A stretch of DNA of 64,000 nt from Myxococcales bacterium (GTDB taxonomy: Bacteria > Myxococcota_A > Polyangia > Polyangiales > Houyiibacteriaceae). The notes beneath the pieces are model-generated. The model saw only the letters and a list, made by a program, of their open reading frames with translations. It searched no databases and was not told the origin of the DNA. Numbering within the stretch: the stretch's first letter is position 1; each line of letters opens with the position of its first letter. Below are positions 1-8,925 of this stretch, one piece after another. The position numbers were made by a program, and so were the translations under genes. The DNA is taken from positions 62,001 to 126,000 of the forward strand of contig JAOTYL010000008.1 of the NCBI GenBank assembly GCA_029861865.1, written 5' to 3'.

Positions 1-148
1 AATCGCACCCCGGCGGCGGTGTTGCGAACTCCTCGCACGCAAGCGGCTTCCCGCCATTGAACGGGTTCCCACTGCCGTTGCCACCACCACAACCGCCGAG
101 GCCGAAAGCCCCCACGGCCACGAGCACGATCGAAAGCCAACGATACAT
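1..148 (-). CDS. Lipoprotein N-terminus, cut by window edge
   Basis: Only the first 49 codons are present; the rest lies before the window. The ATG at 148 is preceded by a GGGGAG ribosome site. The peptide starts [13 protein letters not shown] and runs through a hydrophobic core to LGGC, a lipobox, followed by a Gly/Asn-rich linker. It should be exported and lipidated on the Cys. No domain is visible in the part present, so no function is offered. It reads divergently from glnA. Confidence 0.6.
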   Translation of the reverse strand, partial: MYRWLSIVLVAVGAFGLGGCGGGNGSGNPFNGGKPLACEEFATPPPGCD

Positions 149-551
149 CACACACTCCCCAAAGAATTCAAAAAGCCAACTATGTCAATATTCTACATAC
201 ACTCTGTACAGTAAGCAAATCGACAGACTGGGTCTTTCTAGCAAATTCGCTCTTACTTCCGGATGCTTACAGGATCGCGAGCGGCGCTTTTTCGCCTCAC
301 CGTCGCACGGCGGAGTGGAAACGCGAGGTAACTCACGGGATTTGCCGTCTAGAGCCCGGCGGCGACTCGCGCCGCGGTGCTGGGAAGCTTTTTGCAATGA
401 GGAAAGCGGTCCGAAACCTTCCGGAAACAACCGGAGGCCAGAGATGGTATCGGGCCGTTTGCCCAGCCCGGGCACCGCAGCCGGGCGAGCGACGAAGCCG
501 CATGATACAACGCGCACCTCCTCCAATCTCGCCCCGCAAAGGAATCGTCTC
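149..551. other. Divergent intergenic region upstream of glnA
   Basis: About 400 bases between the lipoprotein gene and glnA. The glnA-side part holds a sigma-54-like promoter (381-396). The stretch at about 180-215 is AT-rich. An open frame runs upstream from the glnA ATG through part of this region, but its translation is low-complexity with no GS features, so I treat it as non-coding leader. No other gene was seen. Confidence 0.5.
381..396 (+). promoter_or_regulatory. Sigma-54 (-24/-12) promoter candidate for glnA
   Basis: TGGGAAGCTTTTTGCA fits the consensus TGGCAC-N5-TTGCA, with the invariant GG (382-383) and GC (394-395) separated by exactly 10 bases and a perfect TTGCA. The start of transcription would fall near 407, giving a leader of about 145 bases. 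RpoN/NtrC control of glnA is common in proteobacteria and relatives. I did not find a convincing NtrC enhancer site upstream, so this rests on the core element alone. Confidence 0.5.
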
Positions 552-1976
552 ATGGACGCCAAAGATGTTCTGGATCTAGCCAACAAGAACAACGTCGTCA
601 TGGTGGACCTCAGGTTCACCGACTGGCCGGGGATGTGGCAACACTTCTCCATTCCAATCTCGGAGTTCGACGAGAAGGCCATGCAGGAAGGCTTCGGCTT
701 TGACGGGTCATCGATCCGAGGCTGGCAGTCGATCGAGGTGAGCGACATGATCGTCGTGCCGGACGCGAACACGGCACTCATCGATCCTTTCTGCACAGCG
801 CCAACGCTTTCGATGATCTGCGACATCGTCGATCCACTTACGCGCGAGCGGTACAGTCGGGATCCGCGCTGGATCGCCACGAAGGCGGCCAATTACCTGA
901 AGAGCACGGGCATCGGGGACGAGATCTACTTCGGGCCCGAAGCGGAGTTCTTCATCTTCAACTCGGCGCGCTTCGATACGCGAGAGAACTGCGGTTTCTA
1001 CTATCTCGAGTCAGACGAGGCCAAGTGGAACTCCGGAGCCGAGACGAACATCGACGGGAGCCCGAACCTCGCTTACAAGCCGCGGTACAAAGAGGGGTAC
1101 TTTCCCGTTCCGCCGACCGACAGCCAGCAGGACATCCGAACCGAAATGGTCCTCGAATTAGAAGGGCTCGGGATCAGGGTCGAGGCGCAGCACCACGAGG
1201 TTGCGACTGCCGGCCAAGCCGAGATCGACATGCGGTTTGCGCCGATCGTTCAGATGGCAGACCAGCTGATGCTCTACAAGTACGTGATCAAGAATGTCGC
1301 ACGCCGTCATGGCATGACCGTTACTTTCATGCCCAAGCCTCTTTTCAATGACAACGGCTCGGGCATGCATTGCCATCAATCGATATGGAAGGGGGAGAAA
1401 CCGACCTTCGCTGGTGATAGCTATGCTGGCCTGTCGGATACCGCGCTCCATTACATCGGAGGCATCATCAAACACTCCAAGGCTATTGCCGCCTTCACCA
1501 ACCCGACAACCAACTCATACCGACGACTCGTTCCGGGCTTCGAAGCGCCGGTATACGTCGCGTACTCGGCGCGGAATCGCTCCGCGGCGTGTCGCATCCC
1601 GACCTACTCGAACGATCCGCGAGCCAAGCGCGTCGAGGTCCGTTTCCCCGATCCCTCATGCAATCCGTACTTGGCCTTCACGGCCATGGCAATGGCGGGC
1701 ATCGACGGGATCGAGAACAAGATCGACCCAGGCGACCCGCTCGAGAAGAACACCTACTCGTTGAGCGGTACCGAGCAGTCCGAGCTCAAGGTCATGCCCG
1801 CGAGCCTCGGGGAGGCGCTTGAAGCCTTGGAAGCCGATAAGGCCTTCTTGCTCAAGGGCGATGTGATGACCGAGGACGCAGTGCAGACCTGGATCGAGTA
1901 CAAGCGCGAAAACGAGATTACACCGGTCGCATTGCGACCCCACCCCCACGAGTTCGAGCTTTATTTCGACATCTAA
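552..1976 (+). CDS. glnA: Glutamine synthetase, type I
   Basis: ATP-dependent condensation of glutamate and ammonia to glutamine, as a cytosolic dodecamer. The 474-residue length is normal for GSI. The beta-grasp N-terminal domain ([13 protein letters not shown]) is followed by the catalytic domain with [10 protein letters not shown], the [12 protein letters not shown] loop and NRSAACRIP. The region near the C-terminus has KNTY, aligning with the adenylylation tyrosine of GSI-beta enzymes, so control by GlnE is plausible. The ATG at 552 was chosen because homology begins there (MDAKDVLDL). It lies 123 bases upstream of a type II GS with no clear terminator between, so the two may be co-transcribed. 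Confidence 0.97.
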   Translation: MDAKDVLDLANKNNVVMVDLRFTDWPGMWQHFSIPISEFDEKAMQEGFGFDGSSIRGWQSIEVSDMIVVPDANTALIDPFCTAPTLSMICDIVDPLTRERYSRDPRWIATKAANYLKSTGIGDEIYFGPEAEFFIFNSARFDTRENCGFYYLESDEAKWNSGAETNIDGSPNLAYKPRYKEGYFPVPPTDSQQDIRTEMVLELEGLGIRVEAQHHEVATAGQAEIDMRFAPIVQMADQLMLYKYVIKNVARRHGMTVTFMPKPLFNDNGSGMHCHQSIWKGEKPTFAGDSYAGLSDTALHYIGGIIKHSKAIAAFTNPTTNSYRRLVPGFEAPVYVAYSARNRSAACRIPTYSNDPRAKRVEVRFPDPSCNPYLAFTAMAMAGIDGIENKIDPGDPLEKNTYSLSGTEQSELKVMPASLGEALEALEADKAFLLKGDVMTEDAVQTWIEYKRENEITPVALRPHPHEFELYFDI

Positions 1977-2099
1977 GAGCGGCGTCCACCGAGAACAGTC
2001 CTTCAGCGGAGGAATTCGGCACCGGAGGGCTGCAGAGCGCTCGGGTACAACGTCGACCTCGTTCGCTGAAGCCCTAGCGACAACAACATAGGAGTAACG

Positions 2100-3137
2100 A
2101 TGAGCATTATACAGGCTGAATACATCTGGATCGACGGCACGGAGCCGACGCCGCTTCTTCGCTCGAAGACCAAGATGATTGCGGCGGGGATGTTGGAGAA
2201 GGTCCTCGGCGCGATCGCCGGAGTTGCCGAGCTTCCCAAGTGGGGTTTCGACGGATCGAGCACGAACCAGGCCACAGGCGACGATTCGGACTGCCAGCTG
2301 TATCCCGTATTCGCGGTGCGCGATCCGCTTCGAGGCGGCGACAACCTTCTCGTGCTTTGCGAAGTGTACAAGCATGACGGCTCCCCACATGAGACGAATA
2401 CGCGTCGTGCGGCTGCCGAAGCTACAGAGAAGTACAAGAACCTAGATGCTTGGTACGGTTTCGAGCAGGAATACACGATGATGAAGGATGGCTACCCGCT
2501 CGGATTCCCCGAAGGCGGTTATCCCGGTCCCCAGGGGCCCTACTACTGCGGCGTCGGCGCCCAGTACGTGTTCGGTCGGGAAGTCGTCGAAGAGCACATG
2601 GTCGCTTGCATCAAGGCGGGGCTAAAGATTTCGGGGATCAACGCCGAGGTCATGCCCGGCCAATGGGAGTTCCAGATTGGGCCAGCCGGTGTGGTCGAGT
2701 CGGGCGACCACATGTACATGGCGCGCTACCTCCTCGGTCGGATCGCCGAGACCTACGGCGTCGACATCTCGTACGACGCCAAGCCCGCCAAGGGCGACTG
2801 GAACGGCGCGGGTTGCCACACGAACTTCAGCACCAAGGCCATGCGCGAAGATGGGGGCTTGAAGGTCATCCACGAGTACTGTGAGCGCCTCGCCCAACCA
2901 GAGCGCATTGCGCTCCACCTCAAGCACTACGGCGCTGGCCTCAAGGATCGCCTTACCGGCGCGCATGAGACCGCCTCGTGGCAGGAGTTCAAGTACGGCG
3001 TATCGGACCGTGGTGCTTCGATCCGTATCCCGATGGCCACCGATTTGGAGGGCAAGGGCTACCTCGAGGATCGTCGTCCATGCGCGAACATCGATCCCTA
3101 CACGGTGGCACGTCTTCTCGTCGAGGCCGCGGCCTAA
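2100..3137 (+). CDS. glnII: Glutamine synthetase, type II
   Basis: A second, structurally distinct glutamine synthetase of the eukaryote-like GSII class, 345 residues. Diagnostic segments are WGFDGSST near residue 40, YGFEQEYTM, MPGQWEFQIGP, GAGCHTNFSTKAMR and the C-terminal GYLEDRRPCANIDPY. GSII lacks the GSI adenylylation loop, so this enzyme would escape that control. AGGAG lies just upstream of the ATG. It follows glnA directly and ends in a strong terminator. GSII in bacteria is best known from rhizobia and actinomycetes; the tandem arrangement suggests back-up or condition-specific nitrogen assimilation. Confidence 0.95.
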   Translation: MSIIQAEYIWIDGTEPTPLLRSKTKMIAAGMLEKVLGAIAGVAELPKWGFDGSSTNQATGDDSDCQLYPVFAVRDPLRGGDNLLVLCEVYKHDGSPHETNTRRAAAEATEKYKNLDAWYGFEQEYTMMKDGYPLGFPEGGYPGPQGPYYCGVGAQYVFGREVVEEHMVACIKAGLKISGINAEVMPGQWEFQIGPAGVVESGDHMYMARYLLGRIAETYGVDISYDAKPAKGDWNGAGCHTNFSTKAMREDGGLKVIHEYCERLAQPERIALHLKHYGAGLKDRLTGAHETASWQEFKYGVSDRGASIRIPMATDLEGKGYLEDRRPCANIDPYTVARLLVEAAA

Positions 3138-3156
3138 CGTCGCCGAATGCAGAACG

Positions 3157-3186
3157 ACACCGCGTTCCTCGGAGCGCGGTGTTTTT
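3157..3186. terminator. Rho-independent terminator after glnII
   Basis: Inverted repeat ACACCGCG / CGCGGTGT with a 10-base loop, followed by TTTT on the + strand. It sits between glnII and the convergent alcohol dehydrogenase stop at 3189. It is clearest for glnII. Confidence 0.8.
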
Positions 3187-3188
3187 CG

Positions 3189-4193
3189 TTAAACAGTGAG
3201 AACCGCGGCACCGCGGATCCCGTCGTGGGCAAGTCGACGTAGAGCCTCGTTCGCCTCTTCGAGCGGGAAAACCTCGGTATGGCACCGGACCGGCACTGCG
3301 GCCGCCTCCTCGAGAAACTCGTGACCGTCTCTGCGCGTGTTGTTGGCCACGCTGCGTATGACTCGCTCCCCGTAGAGCAACTCGTAGGGAAACGACGGGA
3401 TCGGGCTCATGTGGATGCCCCCGAGCACGAGGGTGCCACCTTTACTGAGATGAGAGAGCGCCGGGGGAATGATCTCGCCGGCGGGGGCAAAGATGATCCC
3501 AGCGTCCAGAGGAACCGGCGGGGTTTCCGTCGTGCCCCCAGTCCAGGTTGCACCGAGCTCCTCAGCCAACGCTCGGTGCTTGGCTCGATCGCGGGTGCAC
3601 ACGTAGACATCTGCGCCTCGCGCCCGGGCGATCTGGATCGCAACATGACCCGCCGCGCCAAAACCGTAGAGGCCGAGACGCGCTCCCGACCAGTCCTCGA
3701 TCCCGGTCACTCGCAGACATCGGTAACCGATGATTCCCGCGCACAGAAGTGGGGCGGCCTGGAGATCGGAAAACCCTGCCGGAAGCGGATAAGTGAAGCT
3801 CGCGGGAGCGACTACGTATTCCGCGAAGCCACCATCGACAGTCCAGCCGGTGAAATCCGGTGCGTCGCAGAGGTTCTCGCGCCCGGAGCCGCAAAACGTG
3901 CAAGAGCCACACGTCCGGTGCAACCACGCGACACCCACCCGCTGACCGATGGTACGGTCGATGACGTTCGCGCCGATCGCGTCGACGATGCCGACAACTT
4001 GATGCCCTGGGACCACCGACGATCGACGGTGCTCGAGATCGCCTTCGCAGACGTGCAGATCGGTCCTGCAAACCCCACACGCACGGACCTCGATTCTCAC
4101 CTCGTCGTCTGCGGGCTCCGGAATGGGAATCTCGCTGAGGCGTAAGGGACCCGTGTCGATGGGGGACGGTCGATCGAGAACCATGGCTCGCAT
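3189..4193 (-). CDS. Zinc-dependent alcohol dehydrogenase
   Basis: Medium-chain dehydrogenase/reductase, 334 residues, oxidising alcohols or reducing aldehydes with NAD(P). The catalytic-zinc ligands are visible as Cys in GVCRTDLH, His in PGHQVVG and Cys in PLLCAG. The structural-zinc Cys cluster is [16 protein letters not shown] Rossmann segment [15 protein letters not shown] follows. It resembles the AdhA-like subgroup that starts MRAMVLDRP. The ATG at 4193 keeps that N-terminus; no strong ribosome site is seen. It is monocistronic and convergent with glnII. The substrate cannot be told from sequence. Confidence 0.9.
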   Translation of the reverse strand: MRAMVLDRPSPIDTGPLRLSEIPIPEPADDEVRIEVRACGVCRTDLHVCEGDLEHRRSSVVPGHQVVGIVDAIGANVIDRTIGQRVGVAWLHRTCGSCTFCGSGRENLCDAPDFTGWTVDGGFAEYVVAPASFTYPLPAGFSDLQAAPLLCAGIIGYRCLRVTGIEDWSGARLGLYGFGAAGHVAIQIARARGADVYVCTRDRAKHRALAEELGATWTGGTTETPPVPLDAGIIFAPAGEIIPPALSHLSKGGTLVLGGIHMSPIPSFPYELLYGERVIRSVANNTRRDGHEFLEEAAAVPVRCHTEVFPLEEANEALRRLAHDGIRGAAVLTV

Positions 4194-4267
4194 GGCGATG
4201 ACCGTACCGCAGCTATTGACTGCTCAAAAGTGGCCACGTTGGCCGAGTGTGTGGGAACAGGCAGACC

Positions 4268-4363
4268 ATGACTCGATATCACGTCGAGGTTAGCGATTCC
4301 TGCCCTCACCTGGGCCTCATCCCAGACGACCTTGAGAACGAAGACGAAGAGGTTCTCGAATAG
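4268..4363 (+). CDS. Candidate 31-residue acidic micro-ORF
   Basis: ATG at 4268 opens a frame encoding MTRYHVEVSDSCPHLGLIPD followed by an acidic tail and TAG at 4361-4363. It lies in the gap between the divergent alcohol dehydrogenase and the APC-RCK transporter. The ribosome site is weak (AGGCAG). No homologue is recognised. It could be a real small protein or a chance frame; a skewed acidic composition is all that favours it. Confidence 0.2.
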   Translation: MTRYHVEVSDSCPHLGLIPDDLENEDEEVLE

Positions 4364-4389
4364 AGCGCCCGCAACGACACTAAGAAGCT

Positions 4390-4417
4390 TTGTGCTCCGG
4401 CCAAGCGCCTCTATAGT
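4390..4417 (+). promoter_or_regulatory. Sigma-70-like promoter of the APC-RCK gene
   Basis: TTGTGC (4390-4395), a 16-base spacer, then TATAGT (4412-4417, five of six matches to TATAAT). Initiation would fall about 5-7 bases before the ATG at 4430, which has no ribosome site. A very short leader or leaderless transcript is therefore possible. Confidence 0.4.
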
Positions 4418-4429
4418 GCGCGCACCGGG

Positions 4430-6460
4430 ATGTCGGAGCGAGTCGAGTTCAAGCGCGAAATCGGCCTCTTCATGGCCGTGATGATCGGCATCGGCGCGAT
4501 GATGGGGCCGGGGATCTTCGCGCTGCCCGGGGAGCTGGCCAAGATGGTGGGCCCGCTCGGCGTCGTCGTGTATCTGGCGATGGGCGCGGTGGTCATCTTC
4601 ACCGCCCTCAACTACGCCGAGCTCGGAGCCGCTCTCCCGATCGCCGGCGGCGGTTACTCGTTCGTGAGCCGCACGCTTCCCAAGCCGATTGCCTTCCTGA
4701 CCGGGTGGTTCTTTTGGATCGGCAATGTCGCAGCGTGCGCGATGTATGTGGTCATCTTTGCGCTCACGATCCGCGCCTACTTTTGGCCGGAAGCTAACGT
4801 CGCACTAATCGCACTGGTGGCCACGGGAGTTTTTGCTGCGGTCAATTTGAGGGGCATGTCCGAGGCGCTGATGGTCATCACGATCATGAACCTGATCGAG
4901 TTGGCTGTGCTGATCGGCATTGGGATCATCGGCGCCTTCCAGATCGAAGCACCCAACCTGGAGCCGTTTGCGCCGCTTGGGTTCGGTGGTTTCGCCGGCG
5001 GTATGGCGTTGATATACATCTCTTATGTAGGCTTCGACCTGATCACGGTGGCCGCCGAAGAAATCATTGCCCCGAGCAAGACCATCCCGCGAGCCATTCT
5101 GATCACGTTGGTCGTCGGCGTCATGATCTACGTGGGCGTCGTCTTCGTGATGATGGGCACTGTGCATTACACCGAGCTCGCCGCGACCGATGTGCCCTTC
5201 ATCTTCGTGGCCGACAGGGTGGGTGGAGGATGGGGCCGCTGGGCCGCCATCACCGCTACGATCATGGCCAGCCTATCGGCGTTTAGCGTGACCCTCGGCG
5301 CAAGCTCGCGGGTCTTGTATGCCCTAAGCCGCGATGGTCACTTCCCGCGAGGGCTTTCCAAGCTGCATAAACGCTTTCGCACTCCGTACATCGCGCTCGC
5401 CGCCTGTGCTTTGTTCGTGTTTGCCTTTGCGGCGGTGGGGATTGTGAAGTTCGTCGCCTCCATGGCGGACTTTGGCTTTTTGATGGGGCTTGGCTTCGTA
5501 AACTACTCGGTCATTGCGCTCCGCAAACGAATGCCCAATCTCAGGCGACCCTTCCATGCGGGCTTTTATCCTTGGATTCCATGGATCGGCATTGGCACCT
5601 GCTGGGTGTTCGTCCCAGCATTGGAGCTCCGGACCATCTTGCTTGGCGTCGGGCTTACCCTGGCGGGCAGCGCGGTCTACTTGATCCGTCCGCTCAATCG
5701 TGCCGAACTCTTCGAAGAGCTTCGTGTAGTCGAAAGGGTCAAGCGATACTGGATACGAAGAAAGAGGAAACGCATGCGAGTACTCATCATTGGCGGTGGA
5801 CAGAAAGGACAAAATATCGCGAATCGTCTCCTGACGAAAGACGAGTATCGTTTGGTCTTCCGGTCACACGAACATCAGATCACATTCGTCGAAGTCGACG
5901 AGGGCGTCTGCAAAGAGCTCGAAGCACGCTACAACCTTCCGATCTTCCAAGGAGACGGTACTAAGAAAGAGGTGCTCGACCAGGTCGGGCTAAACAACAT
6001 CGACGTGGCGATCGCCGCTGCCAACAACGATGGAAGCAACGTGATCGCGGCGCTTCAGGCCAAGCAACTCGGCATGAAGCGCGTCATCGCCATCGTCCAA
6101 GACCCCGACTATCTTCCTCTTTTGGAGAAGGAAGGCGTCGTGGCGATCAGCACACCTTGGGCCACCGCGGCGATGGTGGAGAACTTCCTCGACCGGCCCG
6201 GGGTGGCAGAGCTCTTCGAGATCGGGGCGGGCGTCGCGAGCCTGGTCGGCGTCGTGGTGCCCGAGGACGCGACGGTGGCGGGAAAGCAGATCAGGGAGAT
6301 CAAGGTGCCGGCTGAGTGCGTGGTCGCGGCCGTCATCCGCGGCAAGAAGTTCGTCGTGCCCCGCGGCGACACGACGATCGAGACCGGAGACGAGGTGGTC
6401 TTCGTCGGCCCCGCCTCGGATGTTAAGTCTGCACAAGACCTGTTCGTCCTGCGGCGGTGA
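4430..6460 (+). CDS. APC permease fused to TrkA-type RCK module
   Basis: Inner-membrane transporter of 676 residues. Residues ~1-440 form an amino acid-polyamine-organocation (APC) permease with about 12 hydrophobic segments and the GIGAMMGPGIFALPG motif in the first helix. From ~450 a TrkA_N Rossmann domain begins (MRVLIIGGGQKGQNIANRLL), with an acidic strand end (FVEVDE) that would bind NAD or a related nucleotide. A TrkA_C domain (~600-676) follows. RCK modules normally gate K+ channels and transporters, so transport is probably controlled by nucleotide or ligand. Substrate unknown: amino acid or K+ (KUP/KimA-like members exist in this superfamily). Confidence 0.9.
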   Translation: MSERVEFKREIGLFMAVMIGIGAMMGPGIFALPGELAKMVGPLGVVVYLAMGAVVIFTALNYAELGAALPIAGGGYSFVSRTLPKPIAFLTGWFFWIGNVAACAMYVVIFALTIRAYFWPEANVALIALVATGVFAAVNLRGMSEALMVITIMNLIELAVLIGIGIIGAFQIEAPNLEPFAPLGFGGFAGGMALIYISYVGFDLITVAAEEIIAPSKTIPRAILITLVVGVMIYVGVVFVMMGTVHYTELAATDVPFIFVADRVGGGWGRWAAITATIMASLSAFSVTLGASSRVLYALSRDGHFPRGLSKLHKRFRTPYIALAACALFVFAFAAVGIVKFVASMADFGFLMGLGFVNYSVIALRKRMPNLRRPFHAGFYPWIPWIGIGTCWVFVPALELRTILLGVGLTLAGSAVYLIRPLNRAELFEELRVVERVKRYWIRRKRKRMRVLIIGGGQKGQNIANRLLTKDEYRLVFRSHEHQITFVEVDEGVCKELEARYNLPIFQGDGTKKEVLDQVGLNNIDVAIAAANNDGSNVIAALQAKQLGMKRVIAIVQDPDYLPLLEKEGVVAISTPWATAAMVENFLDRPGVAELFEIGAGVASLVGVVVPEDATVAGKQIREIKVPAECVVAAVIRGKKFVVPRGDTTIETGDEVVFVGPASDVKSAQDLFVLRR

Positions 6461-6493
6461 TCGGGTCAAGGTGCGAGCTCAGCCCGTTGGCGC

Positions 6494-7894
6494 TCACGTG
6501 CCGACCATGCTCGTCGGCTGACCCGTCACACCGAGTACCGAGAGCCACAGCTCGCCACTGGAATCGATCTGTTTGCGACCCCGCGTCGCGAGCGCGATCG
6601 GAACGTGGGTGAAGCGCTGGTTCCAGTAACTCACCATCATGTCCGTGCGACCTGCCATCGCCGCATGGGCGGCATTCTGCCCGAACATCAAGCAGAGCGT
6701 CGAGTCCAGGCTGTTGGCCGGTAGGCTGCGCACGATGTAGCTCGGGTCGATGTACTTGATCGTGACAGGGTAGCCCCGCGTCTCGAAATGGGCTTGCACC
6801 CTGTTGCGCAGGAACGTGCCGATGTCCGCGAGCTTGACGTTGCCCGACGCGTCACGGGCCTCCTCATCGCGCGGTATTAGCTCCTGCCCAGCACCTTCTG
6901 CTGCAACGATCACGGCGTGATGCCGCGACGCCAACCGTTGCTCGAGCACGTCGAGCAATCCGCCCTTGCCATCGAGCGTGAATGGGACTTCCGGCACGAG
7001 ACAGAAGTTGACGTCCGAGTTGGCCAGACTCGCGTGGGCCGCAATGAAACCCGAGTGCCGCCCCATGAGCTTGACGATGCCGATGCCGTGCCACGCGCCC
7101 TCGGCCTCCACCTTGGCCGCCATGATGGCGCGGCGGGCTTCGTCCACAGCCGTGGCGAAGCCGAAGGTCTGCTCCACCCAATGCAGGTCGTTGTCGATGG
7201 TCTTCGGAACGGCGACCACGGAGATGGGGAGGTCCCGCCGGGAAATCTCTTCGCAAAGCGCGTGTGCACCGCGCATAGTGCCGTCCCCTCCGATGGTGAA
7301 CAGCACGTCGATGCCGCGGCTGACAAGCCCGTCGACCATGTCCTTCGCGGAGGGCGCCCCCCGCGAAGAACCCAGGATCGTGCCGCCGTCCTCGTGGATG
7401 TTTGCGACGACGTCACGGGTGAGTAGCCTGGGCTCGTGGCGCGTCTCCGGGACGAGCCCAGAATATCCGTAGCGAAAGCCCAGGATGCGCGAGACGCCGT
7501 AGCTCAACGACAGCGTCAGAACCAATGACCGGATCACATCGTTCTGGCCCGGGCACAGCCCGCCACACGTCACGATTCCGCAGGTGATCCGGGTAGGATT
7601 GAAAAACAGCTTCTCGCGCGGTCCCGCCGGTTCGAACACGGGCACGGGCGCGCCTCGCTCTCGGTACTTTTGGTAGTCCAACGCATCCACCAAAGCGAGC
7701 ACGCCGTCCTCCTCCTCCATGAACAGGGAGCTCAGATCCATGGGCGATGGCACGTGACACTCGCCAAGTCGCCGGATCTGAAGATCCTGAGGACTCAACA
7801 GATCCGAGGTGACAGGCGGCGGAGGCTGTACGCTGCGTCTCATCTCGGGGTTGTACCGAGTGGGGCGGGGGGAGGCAATCGGGTTTCGATTCAT
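6494..7894 (-). CDS. 6-phosphofructokinase, plant-like ATP/PPi clade
   Basis: Phosphorylates fructose 6-phosphate in glycolysis. Motifs: GIVTCGGLCPGQNDVIR (phosphate loop), FTIGGDGTMRGA, PKTIDNDL and GRHSGFIAAHA. GGDG with Gly at the donor-selecting position points to ATP, while Lys in PKTIDND is usual in PPi enzymes and in the plant-type ATP clade; the combination fits the latter. The N-terminal ~75 residues are a low-similarity extension. I start at the ATG at 7894; a further upstream frame exists only with a TTG at 7966, and ATG 7843 is an alternative. Confidence 0.88.
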   Translation of the reverse strand: MNRNPIASPRPTRYNPEMRRSVQPPPPVTSDLLSPQDLQIRRLGECHVPSPMDLSSLFMEEEDGVLALVDALDYQKYRERGAPVPVFEPAGPREKLFFNPTRITCGIVTCGGLCPGQNDVIRSLVLTLSLSYGVSRILGFRYGYSGLVPETRHEPRLLTRDVVANIHEDGGTILGSSRGAPSAKDMVDGLVSRGIDVLFTIGGDGTMRGAHALCEEISRRDLPISVVAVPKTIDNDLHWVEQTFGFATAVDEARRAIMAAKVEAEGAWHGIGIVKLMGRHSGFIAAHASLANSDVNFCLVPEVPFTLDGKGGLLDVLEQRLASRHHAVIVAAEGAGQELIPRDEEARDASGNVKLADIGTFLRNRVQAHFETRGYPVTIKYIDPSYIVRSLPANSLDSTLCLMFGQNAAHAAMAGRTDMMVSYWNQRFTHVPIALATRGRKQIDSSGELWLSVLGVTGQPTSMVGT

Positions 7895-8031
7895 CGTGCC
7901 AGCTCGTGAGCGGCGTTCGACGGATTGAGTTGCGAAACGCTTCCTGGAAGATGCTGCTCCAATCAACGGCCGAGTCTCTAGAATACGAATGATGCAAGAC
8001 GCCGCGGCGCACGCGGACTACGCTGGATGTC

Positions 8032-8514
8032 ATGCCGCACGAGTTCGAGATCTCGAGTGATCTGGCAGCGGATCCGGATGCTGTTGCCGCGCACTGCTTC
8101 TCCACGCAAGGTGTTGGGCGTGAGCTCCGCCCATGGTTTCGGATGACGTTTCCCGCTGGTGTTTCGCGGCTCGATGACGAGACGATCACGCTGGGCAAGC
8201 CGCTTGCCCGAAGCCTGCTCTTGCTGTTTGGGGTGTTGCCGGTCGACTGGGATGATGTGACGTTCGTAGAGCTCGAACCGGATCGGCGTTTCGTCGAGCG
8301 GTCGACGATGGCGAGTCAGCGCGTTTGGGAACACGAGCGCGTGCTCGCTCCGATCGACGGTGGCACCCGCGTCATCGATCGCTTGCGCTGGGAGGGACGG
8401 CTCCCGGGTGCCGCCAAGATGTTCGACGTGGTCGTTCCGCGATTGTTCGCGTGGAGACACCGCCAGCTGAAGAAGATCTTCGGCGCCCTCATGGTCCGAG
8501 TTGACTCGAAATGA
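8032..8514 (+). CDS. SRPBCC-superfamily protein
   Basis: 160 residues, read as a START/Bet v1-like (SRPBCC) hydrophobic-ligand fold from the N-terminal FEISSDLAADPDAVAAH pattern, the central strand pattern and the C-terminal amphipathic helix (FAWRHRQLKKIF). Such proteins bind lipids or polyketide-like ligands, or act in co-enzyme roles; nothing here fixes the ligand. It is divergent from phosphofructokinase and followed by tRNA-Leu. Confidence 0.6.
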   Translation: MPHEFEISSDLAADPDAVAAHCFSTQGVGRELRPWFRMTFPAGVSRLDDETITLGKPLARSLLLLFGVLPVDWDDVTFVELEPDRRFVERSTMASQRVWEHERVLAPIDGGTRVIDRLRWEGRLPGAAKMFDVVVPRLFAWRHRQLKKIFGALMVRVDSK

Positions 8515-8600
8515 CGCCCTTTGCTCTCGGCTGACTTCTTTTGGTGCGTTTTGAACCTGCTCGCGCAACTTTTCCTGTCACGGATGTGGAATCGGCTGAT

Positions 8601-8628
8601 TTGAATCGACTCGCTCCCGTGCTAACCA
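8601..8628 (+). promoter_or_regulatory. Promoter candidate for tRNA-Leu
   Basis: TTGAAT (8601-8606) and TAACCA (8623-8628) separated by 16 bases, ending 18 bases before the tRNA. Moderate match to sigma-70 elements. Confidence 0.35.
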
Positions 8629-8646
8629 TCGGAGATCACACCACAA

Positions 8647-8729
<83 letters not shown>

Positions 8730-8753
8730 CCGACAAAACAAGGCCGCAAAAGA

Positions 8754-8783
8754 AAAGATCTGACCGACGTTGGCCGAGGCGGC
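8754..8783 (-). repeat. Inverted REP-like repeat copy, left of transposase
   Basis: AAGATCTGACCGACGTTGGC is the reverse complement (one mismatch) of the CGGTCAGATCTT-type repeat found in the array at 10031-10161. It starts 25 bases after the tRNA-Leu. Together with the right-hand array it places oppositely oriented copies on either side of the RAYT gene. Confidence 0.65.
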
Positions 8784-8925
8784 GGGGAGCGTGGGCAGAT
8801 TGCGCTGTGGTGTCGCGCGGTGGCGGACGCCGGCGGGAGGTTCGGAAAGCGCCAGAGGGCGTGCCCTAAGCCTTTGAAAACACACGCGCCCCCTTTCGGC
8901 ACGATTCTCGCCTGGTTCGAGCACC

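Noticed and set aside
57-551. Upstream extension of the glnA frame from a TTG
   Set aside because: The extension is low-complexity and lacks GS features; the family N-terminus begins at 552, and the sigma-54-like promoter lies inside the extension.
3279-4145. Open frame opposite the alcohol dehydrogenase
   Set aside because: Shadow frame; the minus strand has complete zinc-ligand motifs.
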